A stretch of DNA of 12,050 bases from an uncultured Pelagibacteraceae bacterium (GTDB lineage Bacteria; Pseudomonadota; Alphaproteobacteria; Pelagibacterales; Pelagibacteraceae), in contig CACLNK010000032.1 of assembly GCA_902608305.1 (NCBI GenBank), positions 1-12,050 of the forward strand. The letters are read 5' to 3'. The notes under the pieces are model-generated. The model was not told where the DNA came from, did no database searches, and saw only the letters and a list, made by a program, of their open reading frames with translations. Shown here one piece after another: positions 5,770 to 12,050 of the stretch (position 1 is its first letter; every line of letters begins with the position of its first letter). The translations under genes were made by a program, and so were the position numbers.

Positions 5770-7398
5770 ATGTTTTTTAAAAATTCATCAAATTATTTTG
5801 GTCAATTTTTTTTTTTCATCTCGAACTATATTAAAAATTTTTATTTAAATTCAAATATTTATAATAAAAAAATTTCTAGAATTCCTAATAGAAGTATAGA
5901 ATATAAACCAAGTCCAAGTTTACTAGATTGTCTTATAAAATATGAAAAGAAAAAAATAAAAATTGAAGATTTATATTTAAATTCTGTTTGGTCAAATAAA
6001 GATTTAGCAGAAAAAGATTATAAAAATTTACACAGTTTTTTTTGGTTGTTCAGTTTAGATTTAAAATCATCTAAAAAAATTATTCAGTCAGTAATCTTAA
6101 ATTGGATTGAAGAGAATAATAATTACAACAAAAAAAATTGGGAAGTCGATATTTTGTCTAGAAGAATCATTGCTTGGATTTCTAATTCTAAATTAGCTTA
6201 TGAAGATAGTGATGATGAATATAAAAATAAATTTAATATAATAATTCAAAAACAAATAAATCATTTAATCAATGAAATAGAAAAATCTAAATGGATTGAT
6301 AATAAAATGATTGGTTGTGCCGCAATAATTTTAACGGGTCTTTCATTTAAAGAAAAAGAAAAATATTTAAACTTCGGTCTAAGCTTATTAAAAAAAATTA
6401 TAAATTTTTCATTTGATAATCAAGGTTTTCCAAAATCAAGAAATATTCGACAACTAATTTTTTTTTTAAAATATTTTGTCTTAATAAGAGAGTGGCTTAA
6501 AGAATCACAGAATGATATTCCAGAATATTTAGACGAAATTATTTTTTATTTAGGGCAATCTTATTCACTTGTTTGGCAAGGAGTTAAAAAAAATATTCTT
6601 TTTAATGGTAATCATGAAACGAATAATAAAGATTTTGATCAATATTTAAATAGTCATGGATATAAATTTACCAATAATTCTTTTGAAGCTGGAGGTTATG
6701 TCATTCTGAAAAATAAAAAAATTGCATTAGTAATGGATATTGGTTCTTCACCAGAAAAAAAATTCTCAAAAAACTATCAATTTGGAGCTTTGTCATTTGA
6801 AATAATATCAAATAATAATAAATTAATTTGTAATTCAGGTTATTTCCAAAAAATTAAACACAAGTTAAATGATATATCTAAATCAAGTGCAAATCACAGT
6901 ACTTTGATTATAGATAATCATTCATCATGTAAAATTAATCCATCAAATTTAGAGATTGTACAAGAACTAAAGATATTAAAAAAAGAAGTTGTAATGGAAA
7001 AGAATTATTGGAGTATTTGTTCTTCTCATGATGGTTATAACAAAAGATATGGAATAATTCATGAAAGAAAAATAGAATTTTTTCCAGAAAATAATAAATT
7101 TGTTGGTAACGATAAATTATTAAAGAAAAAAAATTTTAAAACTTCAAATTTTGAAATTAGATTTCATTTGGAACCAAATCTAAAGATTATGAAAACTCAA
7201 GATGGAAGATCAATATTAATTAGCATTGATAATAATGAGGGTTGGAAGTTTACATGCCAGGGTTATACAATTGACATAGAAACTGGATTGTATTTTGGTA
7301 AAAAAAATTCTTTTACTGAGAACCAAAATTTATTTATTACGGGTATGACGCAAAATGAAGATCAAGTTATTAAATGGGAGTTTGAAAAAATAGCATGA
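5770..7398 (+). CDS. Heparinase II/III-like protein
   Basis: A 542-residue protein with an N-terminal alpha-helical part (about 1-290, probably an alpha/alpha toroid) and a C-terminal beta-rich Hepar_II/III domain (about 300-542). C-terminal landmarks: FEAGGYVILKNKKIALVMD near 304-322, the ANHSTLIID motif with His376, SSHDGY (418-423), and GIIHER with His431. These match the alphaproteobacterial heparinase II/III-like group that commonly sits just upstream of purH. Characterised relatives are polysaccharide lyases, but no signal peptide is visible here, so export and glycan cleavage are not shown and the true substrate is unknown. The stop overlaps the purH start by four bases (ATGA). An 11-T run at 5806-5816 encodes Phe13-16 and is prone to slippage. 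No good Shine-Dalgarno is seen; the start is the first ATG after rpe. Confidence 0.88.
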   Translation: MFFKNSSNYFGQFFFFISNYIKNFYLNSNIYNKKISRIPNRSIEYKPSPSLLDCLIKYEKKKIKIEDLYLNSVWSNKDLAEKDYKNLHSFFWLFSLDLKSSKKIIQSVILNWIEENNNYNKKNWEVDILSRRIIAWISNSKLAYEDSDDEYKNKFNIIIQKQINHLINEIEKSKWIDNKMIGCAAIILTGLSFKEKEKYLNFGLSLLKKIINFSFDNQGFPKSRNIRQLIFFLKYFVLIREWLKESQNDIPEYLDEIIFYLGQSYSLVWQGVKKNILFNGNHETNNKDFDQYLNSHGYKFTNNSFEAGGYVILKNKKIALVMDIGSSPEKKFSKNYQFGALSFEIISNNNKLICNSGYFQKIKHKLNDISKSSANHSTLIIDNHSSCKINPSNLEIVQELKILKKEVVMEKNYWSICSSHDGYNKRYGIIHERKIEFFPENNKFVGNDKLLKKKNFKTSNFEIRFHLEPNLKIMKTQDGRSILISIDNNEGWKFTCQGYTIDIETGLYFGKKNSFTENQNLFITGMTQNEDQVIKWEFEKIA

Positions 7399-8933
7399 AA
7401 AAAATTAGAAAAGCTTTAATTTCTGTATCAAATAAAAATAATTTAAAAAAATTATTATCTACACTTTCCAAATACAAAATAGAATTCATTAGTTCTGGTG
7501 GAACTTTTAAAGAAATAAAAAAATTAAAATTTAATTGCACAGAAATTTCTAAGTACACTGGTTCTCCCGAAATACTTGGGGGTAGAGTAAAAACTTTACA
7601 TCCTAAAATATACGGAGGAATTCTAAATAAAAGAAATAATAAATCTCATAAAAAGGATTTATTAAAAAATAATTTTTCTGAAATTGATCTAGTTATTGCA
7701 AATTTTTATCCATTTGAAAAAATACTAACAACTACAAATAATCACTCAAAAATAATTGAAAATATAGATATTGGAGGACCAACTATGGTTAGAGCTGCAG
7801 CAAAAAATTATTATGATGTGACTGTAATTACTAATCCTAATCAATATGATGATTTAATTAAAGAATTAAATTTATACAAAGGAAGGACATCCTTTAATTT
7901 TAGAGAAAAATTATCTGAAGAAGCTTTTTCTGAAACAGCCTATTATGATTCCATAATTTCTAAATATTTTAATAAATTTACAAAAAAAAAGTTTCCAAAG
8001 AAGAAGACTATTCCTATGAATTTAATTGAAATATTAAGATATGGAGAAAATCCTCACCAAGAAAGTGCGATTTACTCAACACAAAAAAGCTTAAACTTAA
8101 AACAAATTCATGGAAAAAAATTAAGTTACAATAATTATAATGATATTTTTTCTGCACTAATAATTTCTAAATCTTTACCCAAAAATACAGGAACCGTAAT
8201 TGTAAAGCATACCAATCCATGTGGGGTTTCTGCGCTAAGGGATCAATTAAATAGCTATCAATCAGCATTAGCATGTGATCCAATTAGTGCATATGGTGCT
8301 ATTGTATCCTGCAACTATAGAATAAAAAAAAAATTAGCTATTGAATTAAATAAAATTTTTTTAGAAGTAGTAATTGCAAATGGCTTTGAAAAAGATGCTC
8401 TTAAGATTCTCAAAAGGAAAAAGAAATTAAGATTAATTGATGCAAATAATCTAAATACTTCAAATTTAAGCAATTTCACTTCAAATTTTAATTCAATTTT
8501 AATTCAATCACCTGATTTAAATAAATTCACAATTAAAGATTTAAAAGTTGTTTCAAAAAAAAAACCAACTTCAGATCAATTAAATAATTTAATCTTTGCC
8601 TTTAATGTATGTCGATATGTTAAATCAAATGCTATAGTAATTGCCAACAATAAATCTACTTTAGGAATAGGTTCTGGACAACCAAGTAGATTGGATAGTT
8701 GCAAAATTGCAATTGAAAAAATGAATAAATTTCAACCAGATAGTTTTATGAATTCCGTAGCAGCATCTGACGCTTTTTTTCCATTTGTAGATGGCATTGA
8801 AACATTAGTTCAATCTGGCATCTCTGCAATTATACAACCTTATGGGTCAATTAAAGATAAAGAAATTATTAAATTTGCTAATCAAACGAATACGGTTTTA
8901 GTATTTTCTAAAACTAGACATTTTAGACATTAA
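7395..8933 (+). CDS. purH: Bifunctional AICAR transformylase / IMP cyclohydrolase
   Basis: Catalyses the last two steps of de novo IMP synthesis: formylation of AICAR with 10-formyl-tetrahydrofolate, then ring closure. At 512 residues the length is normal. The N-terminal MGS-like cyclohydrolase domain (about 1-200) shows ALISVSNK, SSGGTFKEI and TGSPEILGGRVKTLHPKIYG. The C-terminal transformylase domain shows RYGENPHQ (215-222), the catalytic Lys271-His272 in KHTNPCG, DPISAYGAIVS, IGSGQPSRLD, ASDAFFPF-DG and the terminal TRHFRH. Both activities look intact. The start overlaps the upstream stop by four bases, implying coupled translation. The 3' end overlaps the opposing dehydratase gene by 11 bases, with no terminator hairpin visible between them. 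Confidence 0.98.
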   Translation: MKKIRKALISVSNKNNLKKLLSTLSKYKIEFISSGGTFKEIKKLKFNCTEISKYTGSPEILGGRVKTLHPKIYGGILNKRNNKSHKKDLLKNNFSEIDLVIANFYPFEKILTTTNNHSKIIENIDIGGPTMVRAAAKNYYDVTVITNPNQYDDLIKELNLYKGRTSFNFREKLSEEAFSETAYYDSIISKYFNKFTKKKFPKKKTIPMNLIEILRYGENPHQESAIYSTQKSLNLKQIHGKKLSYNNYNDIFSALIISKSLPKNTGTVIVKHTNPCGVSALRDQLNSYQSALACDPISAYGAIVSCNYRIKKKLAIELNKIFLEVVIANGFEKDALKILKRKKKLRLIDANNLNTSNLSNFTSNFNSILIQSPDLNKFTIKDLKVVSKKKPTSDQLNNLIFAFNVCRYVKSNAIVIANNKSTLGIGSGQPSRLDSCKIAIEKMNKFQPDSFMNSVAASDAFFPFVDGIETLVQSGISAIIQPYGSIKDKEIIKFANQTNTVLVFSKTRHFRH

Positions 8934-9267
8934 TAATTTGATCTATTTTTGCTGCTAAAATAAAATCATTCTCTGAAAGACCTTCAATTGCATGAGTGGT
9001 TATCTTTATGTGAGCATAACCCCATCCAAATAAAATATCAGGATGATGTCCTTCATTTTCAGAGATTTTGCTAACTTCATTAATAAATTTTTGACTATTT
9101 AAAAAATTTTTAAACTTAAATTTTTTTTCTAAAAAATATATTTTTTTTTCATTTGATTTAACTTCCCAACCATCAATTTTTTTTTGATATTGATGTATTT
9201 CTGAAATATCTAAAGCTGGTATACCACCTTCACATGGTTTACATTTTTTTTTAAATAAATCCGTCAT
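8923..9267 (-). CDS. phhB: Pterin-4a-carbinolamine dehydratase
   Basis: Dehydrates 4a-hydroxytetrahydrobiopterin. In bacteria it regenerates pterin for phenylalanine hydroxylase, and in some that lack that enzyme it has been linked to molybdopterin-related chemistry. The 114-residue length is usual. The family signature is intact: EGHHPDILFGWGYAHIKITTH with catalytic His74, His75 and Pro76, Trp82, His92, followed by GLSENDFILAAKID with Asp101. The N-terminus C-PCEGGIPAL (9-19) is the standard leader of the bacterial subgroup and fixes the ATG at 9267. A perfect TATAAT 14 bases upstream implies a very short untranslated leader, and only a weak AGAT precedes the ATG. No phenylalanine hydroxylase gene is in the window. 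The 3' end overlaps purH by 11 bases. Confidence 0.95.
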   Translation of the reverse strand: MTDLFKKKCKPCEGGIPALDISEIHQYQKKIDGWEVKSNEKKIYFLEKKFKFKNFLNSQKFINEVSKISENEGHHPDILFGWGYAHIKITTHAIEGLSENDFILAAKIDQIINV

Positions 9268-9280
9268 TTTTATCTTTTAT

Positions 9281-9286
9281 ATTATA
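9281..9286 (-). promoter_or_regulatory. phhB: -10 element for phhB
   Basis: A perfect TATAAT reads on the minus strand at 9286-9281, within TATAGTATAAT. Transcription would start near 9274, leaving a leader of roughly seven bases before the phhB ATG. No good -35 is visible, only T/A-rich sequence around 9304-9309. The region is A/T-only, so chance is possible. Confidence 0.4.
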
Positions 9287-9325
9287 CTATAAAAAAATTT
9301 TTATAAAAATCGACCTTTATACTCG

Positions 9326-9352
9326 CTGACTATAAAAGAAATTTAGTATAGA
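9326..9352 (+). promoter_or_regulatory. Candidate promoter of TPR-sulfotransferase gene
   Basis: CTGACT (9326-9331, resembling TTGACA) and TATAGA (9347-9352, resembling TATAAT) are 15 bases apart on the plus strand. The start would be near 9359, giving a leader of about 38 bases. No Shine-Dalgarno precedes the ATG at 9397. The pair is imperfect and slightly short in spacing, so it is a guess. Confidence 0.3.
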
Positions 9353-9396
9353 ATTAAGTTTGTTGGTTTAATTACTCTATTATTGTTTATAAAAAT

Positions 9397-11526
9397 ATGA
9401 ATAAAGGAAGCTTAGCGATAAAAGAAATTTTTGATTTAGCTGTCCAAAACCATGAAAAAAATAATTTTACAGAAGCACAAAAACTTTATGAAAAGATTTT
9501 AAAGATAAATAGTAATCATTTAGAATCTATTTTTTTCTTAGGAACTTTATCAGCACAAATCAAAAACTTTAGCAGAGCAATTCAACTTTTTAATAAAGTA
9601 ATCGAGATCAATCCTAACATTGCAGATGTACATAGCAATCTCGGATTAGTATTTAAAGAATTAGGTGAATTTAAAAAATCGATAAACTGCTATGAACAAG
9701 CAATTAAAATAAATCCTAACATTGCAGATGTACATAGCAATCTCGGATTAGTATTTAAAGAATTAGGTGAATTTAAAAAAGCGATAAACTGCTATGAACA
9801 AGCAATTAAAATAAATCCTAATCATTTTGCTTCACACAATAATCTTGGAGTAGTATTTAAAGAATTAGGTGAATTTAAAAAAGCGGCAAATAGCATTGAA
9901 CAAGCAATTAAAATAAATCCTAATCATTTTGCTTCACACAATAATCTTGGAAATATATTTAAAGATTTAGGTAAATTTGAAAAAGCGATAAGTTGCTATG
10001 AACAAGCAATACAAATTAATCCTAATTATATAGAAGCACATAATAATCTTGGAGATATATTTAAAGATTTAGAAGAATTTCAAAAAGCAAAAATTTGTTT
10101 CGAAAAAGCAATACAAATTAATCCTAATTATATAGAAGCACACAATAATCTTGGAAATATATTTAAAGATTTAGGTAAATTTGAAAAAGCGATAAGTTGC
10201 TATGAACAAGCAATACAAATTAATCCTAATTATGCAAAAGCACATAATAATCTTGGATTAATATTTTTAACACTTGGTAAAACTCAAAAAGCAATAAGTT
10301 ATTATGAGAAAGCAATTAAAATTGAACCCCATTTTATTCCAGCACATAATAACTTAATGGAAATTTATGAAAGGACAAATAATGATGAAAAATTAAAACA
10401 ATCAATTGCAAGTGCACAGTCTTTAATTAAGAATGCTCTTACTATTAAATTATTTGAGGGAATACTTTTATATAAAAATGAAAAATTTTCTAAATCTATA
10501 AGTGTTTTAGAATCAATTTTTTTTGATAAAAAAGAGGAAAACTACGAAAAATTAAGAATTCTAAATTTAGCAAAATGTTATGATCGACTTGAAGACATTG
10601 ATAAGGCTTTCAACTATTTTGTTAAAGTTAACGATTTAACTTTACAAAAAAAAATTATCAAATCTATTGATAAGGATAAATATTTAAAAAAAATTAAAAT
10701 TAGAAAAAACTTTTTTAAAAAATCTAAAATAAAACAGTGGATCAATTTTCAATCATCTTACAATAGAAAAGATCCGATTTTTATAATTGGTTTTCCAAGG
10801 TCTGGTACTACACTTTTAGATTCAATATTAAGAAGTCATCCTTTAATTGATGTTGTTGAGGAAGAACCTATGGTAGAAAAATCAATTGATTCATTAAATA
10901 AATTATCAAATGATGACCTTGGAGATTTAAAAAAAATAGATAATTATCAAATTCAAAAAATTAGAAAAACATATTTTGATTTTCTTGACGATCATGTTAA
11001 TGAAAAAAATAATTCAAAATTTTACATCGACAGAATGCCTATAAATACTATTTTTGTAGGGGATATTCTTAGAATATTTCCCAATGCAAAATTTATTACT
11101 TTAATTCGTCATCCTTGTGATTGTGTATTAAGTTGTTTTATGCAAGATTTTGTACCTAATGCTCAAAATGTAAATTTCCTAAATTTAAATGATACAGCAC
11201 ATTTTTATGAAGCTGTAATGAGTTTATGGATAAAATATAAATCAATTTTTTCGTTTAATTATCATGAAGTAAAGTATGAAAATTTGGTTGAAAATTTTTT
11301 ACCTACAATTAGATCGATATTAAATTTTTTAGAATTGCCCTGGAATGACGCAGTACTAGAACACACAAAAACAGCAAAAAAAAGAAAGTTAATTACAACA
11401 GCAAGTTATAACCAGGTAACTAAGCCAATATACTCACATGCAAGTGGAAGATGGAAGCGTTATAAAAAACAAATTTCAAATATTTATCTAATTTTAGAAC
11501 CTTTGATAAAAAAATTTAATTATTAA
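9397..11526 (+). CDS. TPR-repeat sulfotransferase fusion protein
   Basis: A 709-residue protein in two parts. Residues about 7-310 hold at least nine 34-residue TPR units (typical unit: HNNLGNIFKDLGKFEKAIS then CYEQAI-INPN), expected to form a protein- or peptide-binding superhelix. Residues 311-455 are helical and contain degenerate TPR-like sequence. Residues about 459-709 are a PAPS-dependent sulfotransferase domain of the Sulfotransfer_3 type: the 5'-phosphosulfate loop IIGFPRSGTTLLDSIL (463-478), the 3'-phosphate motif LIRHPCDCVLSCF with Arg571 and Ser579, and a late basic GRWKRYKK element. No signal peptide or membrane helix is seen, so it is probably cytoplasmic. The acceptor is unknown; TPR arrays often select a protein or large substrate. 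The gene stands alone, divergent from phhB and convergent with a tRNA. Its TPR DNA contains recent duplications. Confidence 0.93.
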   Translation: MNKGSLAIKEIFDLAVQNHEKNNFTEAQKLYEKILKINSNHLESIFFLGTLSAQIKNFSRAIQLFNKVIEINPNIADVHSNLGLVFKELGEFKKSINCYEQAIKINPNIADVHSNLGLVFKELGEFKKAINCYEQAIKINPNHFASHNNLGVVFKELGEFKKAANSIEQAIKINPNHFASHNNLGNIFKDLGKFEKAISCYEQAIQINPNYIEAHNNLGDIFKDLEEFQKAKICFEKAIQINPNYIEAHNNLGNIFKDLGKFEKAISCYEQAIQINPNYAKAHNNLGLIFLTLGKTQKAISYYEKAIKIEPHFIPAHNNLMEIYERTNNDEKLKQSIASAQSLIKNALTIKLFEGILLYKNEKFSKSISVLESIFFDKKEENYEKLRILNLAKCYDRLEDIDKAFNYFVKVNDLTLQKKIIKSIDKDKYLKKIKIRKNFFKKSKIKQWINFQSSYNRKDPIFIIGFPRSGTTLLDSILRSHPLIDVVEEEPMVEKSIDSLNKLSNDDLGDLKKIDNYQIQKIRKTYFDFLDDHVNEKNNSKFYIDRMPINTIFVGDILRIFPNAKFITLIRHPCDCVLSCFMQDFVPNAQNVNFLNLNDTAHFYEAVMSLWIKYKSIFSFNYHEVKYENLVENFLPTIRSILNFLELPWNDAVLEHTKTAKKRKLITTASYNQVTKPIYSHASGRWKRYKKQISNIYLILEPLIKKFNY
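9610..10323 (+). repeat. Seven tandem 102-bp units encoding TPRs
   Basis: Units begin with AATCCTAA at 9610, 9712, 9814, 9916, 10018, 10120 and 10222. A diverged unit precedes (9508) and a partial one follows (10324). Units 1 and 2 differ at one base out of 102 (T9679 versus G9781, Ser versus Ala). Bases 9935-10029 and 10139-10233 are identical over 95 bp at a spacing of 204, that is, a two-unit step. Each unit is 34 codons, so gain or loss of units keeps the frame. The pattern shows recent unequal exchange or gene conversion inside the array. Confidence 0.95.
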
Positions 11527-11530
11527 ATTT
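11508..11530 (-). terminator. Candidate terminator of tRNA-Gly, inside TPR gene end
   Basis: Read on the minus strand, AAATTTAA (11530-11523) and TTAAATTT (11519-11512) form an eight-pair hairpin with a three-base loop. A T7 tract (complement of A 11508-11514) follows. It begins seven bases after the tRNA 3' end, as expected for a tRNA terminator. The stem is A-T only, and it overlaps the stop codon region of the convergent TPR-sulfotransferase gene. Confidence 0.4.
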
Positions 11531-11536
11531 AATAAA

Positions 11537-11611
11537 TGGAGCGGGCAAAGGGGGTCGAACCCTCGACCTTCTCGTTGGCAACGAGACGCTCTACCACTGA
11601 GCTATGCCCGC
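11537..11611 (-). tRNA. tRNA-Gly (anticodon GCC), CCA encoded
   Basis: The minus strand folds into a full cloverleaf. Acceptor stem is GCGGGCA/TGCCCGC, D-arm GCTC-AGTGGTAG-AGC, anticodon stem TCTCG/CGAGA around loop TTGCCAA (anticodon GCC), and T-arm GAGGG/CCCTT around TTCGACC with one G-U pair. Discriminator U73, usual for bacterial tRNA-Gly, is followed by an encoded CCA (11539-11537). It reads GGC and GGU codons. The gene converges with the TPR-sulfotransferase gene, whose stop is ten bases from the CCA end. A plus-strand open frame across it is spurious. Confidence 0.98.
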
Positions 11612-11654
11612 TTATCTTTAAACTTGTATCATTATTCTTTCATATCAACACTTT

Positions 11655-11664
11655 AACACGTGTT
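11655..11664. promoter_or_regulatory. 10-bp palindrome AACACGTGTT upstream of tRNA-Gly
   Basis: A perfect 10-base palindrome with a CACGTG core lies about 44 bases upstream of the mature tRNA 5' end (minus strand), where the promoter of the tRNA would be expected. An ATGACA at 11671-11666 on the minus strand could serve as a -35 nearby, but no good -10 follows at the right spacing. It could be a regulator site. A single copy with no second half-site makes this weak. Confidence 0.3.
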
Positions 11665-11782
11665 TGTCATACAAATATTAAAGCACAACTGCAAGAACAT
11701 TTCAAGAATCTTGTGTGACCTGTGCATCCCAAGCTGAGTCAAAACTAAAATTGATGGAATTTTTGTGCTAGGATAAATTAAT

Positions 11783-11824
11783 ATGAAAAAGCTTTTAGAG
11801 ATCTTGGTTCTGAGCTTGTTGTGA
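11783..11824 (+). pseudogene. Decayed start of a small exported protein (13 codons then TGA)
   Basis: ATG at 11783 opens MKKLLEILVLSLL and then stops at TGA (11822-11824). The peptide has the positive start and hydrophobic core of a signal peptide. AGGA lies nine bases upstream of the ATG, and a TTGATG further up could be a -35. Reading TGA as a mutated TGG gives LSLL-W-CNTE, which resembles the MKKLLGI..LGLLWCN leaders I recall from small secreted proteins of SAR11-type bacteria. That comparison is from memory. Past the stop the same frame continues open for about 35 codons but shows no recognisable mature domain. Alternatives: a real 13-residue leader peptide, or chance. TGG serves as Trp and TGA as stop elsewhere in the window, so recoding is unlikely. 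Confidence 0.35.
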
Positions 11825-11849
11825 TGCAATACGGAAAAAAGAAGAACTT

Positions 11850-12035
11850 ATGAATGTATTTATAATTTTGTCAATACTTATAATTGTTATTGGAGTTCTC
11901 TTATTGGTGGCTACTCCATCAACATTATTTAAATTGAATTGGAATGAAAAAACGGGAAAAGAAAAAATCCTAATGTTCATGTTTTACAGTATTTTGGTTT
12001 ATATAATAAATATCATTTATTGGATTATCAAATGA
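11850..12035 (+). CDS. Small two-helix membrane protein, 61 aa, unknown function
   Basis: Encodes MNVFIILSILIIVIGVLLLV and onward: a first hydrophobic helix at about 2-22, a polar loop LNWNEKTGKEK (29-39), and a second helix at about 41-60 ending WIIK. The short loop with three lysines suggests a hairpin with both ends on one side of the membrane. I do not recognise the family. The frame is closed by TGA at 11811-11813 upstream, so ATG 11850 is the first usable start; only a weak purine run (GAAGAA) precedes it. It lies 25 bases after the truncated signal-peptide ORF, in another frame. The composition suits a membrane micro-protein, but AT-rich DNA easily yields such hydrophobic frames, so it may not be a gene. 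Fifteen bases follow it to the window end. Confidence 0.5.
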   Translation: MNVFIILSILIIVIGVLLLVATPSTLFKLNWNEKTGKEKILMFMFYSILVYIINIIYWIIK

Positions 12036-12050
12036 GGAAGAGGGTGTTCT

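Noticed and set aside
7370..7558. Minus-strand ORF across the heparinase/purH junction
   Set aside because: Opposite strand of two confirmed genes; its Phe/Leu-rich composition is what antisense of Lys/Glu-rich coding gives.
9311..9330. Possible attachment-site copy of part of tRNA-Gly (shared TCGACCTT) upstream of the TPR gene
   Set aside because: Only eight bases match, and they lie in the anticodon-arm/variable-loop side, not the tRNA 3' end; no integrase is present.
5770..11526. A joint sulfated-polysaccharide system made of the heparinase-like protein and the sulfotransferase
   Set aside because: They are in separate transcription units, the heparinase-like gene sits in a typical rpe/purH housekeeping setting without a signal peptide, and nothing else for glycan export or binding is present.
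11536..11718. Plus-strand ORF of 60 residues beginning MERAKGVEPSTFSLATRRST
   Set aside because: It is the reverse strand of tRNA-Gly read as protein, a well-known type of spurious annotation across tRNA genes.
11822..11824. TGA read as tryptophan (genetic code change)
   Set aside because: TGG is used for Trp throughout, and TGA ends the heparinase-like gene and the 61-residue ORF, so a standard code is far more likely.
11795..11980. Minus-strand 61-residue ORF opposite the small membrane protein
   Set aside because: The plus-strand frame has a coherent two-helix pattern, while this one has no recognisable pattern; only one of the two can be the gene.

Overview
The window is very AT-rich alphaproteobacterial chromosome. 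Coding is dense, leaders are short, Lys/Asn/Ile/Leu codons dominate, and many gene ends overlap. Gene content and codon habit look like the SAR11 (Pelagibacterales) clade of marine bacteria. That placement is my inference from style and families, not from a marker gene. Most of the window is ordinary housekeeping DNA, and I found no clear defence, CRISPR, phage or transposon system.

Left part (1-5056), acetate/solute uptake and activation: the 3' 93% or so of an acetyl-CoA synthetase gene (acs) runs to 1818. It meets, tail to tail with a 4-nt stop overlap, an unrecognised 208-residue cytoplasmic protein on the minus strand. A divergent intergenic region then leads into a two-gene unit: a DUF4212 small membrane subunit and a VC_2705-type sodium/solute symporter, joined by a one-base stop/start overlap (TAATG). 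The likely logic is Na+-coupled uptake of acetate or a similar small carboxylate, followed by activation to acetyl-CoA. A strong GC hairpin terminator closes the unit, and its T-tract ends only nine bases before the ATG of a small two-helix membrane protein.

Middle part (5057-9267), core metabolism: rpe (pentose phosphate), a heparinase II/III-like protein and purH (last two steps of IMP synthesis) are packed head to tail, with an 8-nt gap and then a 4-nt overlap. They are probably cotranscribed. purH collides with an opposing pterin-4a-carbinolamine dehydratase gene, the two coding regions overlapping by 11 nt.

Right part (9268-12050), the more accessory end: a divergent promoter region is followed by a 709-residue TPR-sulfotransferase fusion whose TPR array is built from 102-bp DNA repeats, some nearly identical and so recently duplicated. 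It converges on a minus-strand tRNA-Gly(GCC). Beyond the tRNA lie about 170 bases without a gene, a 13-codon signal-peptide-like ORF ending in TGA that looks like a decayed gene start, and a 61-residue two-helix membrane protein.

Points most worth a second look: an asparagine in acs where the family has an ATP-site arginine; a hairpin that could mask the ribosome binding site of the symporter operon; an EF-hand-like calcium loop inside the symporter; the recent TPR duplications and the PAPS-supply question raised by the sulfotransferase; and the decayed signal-peptide gene.
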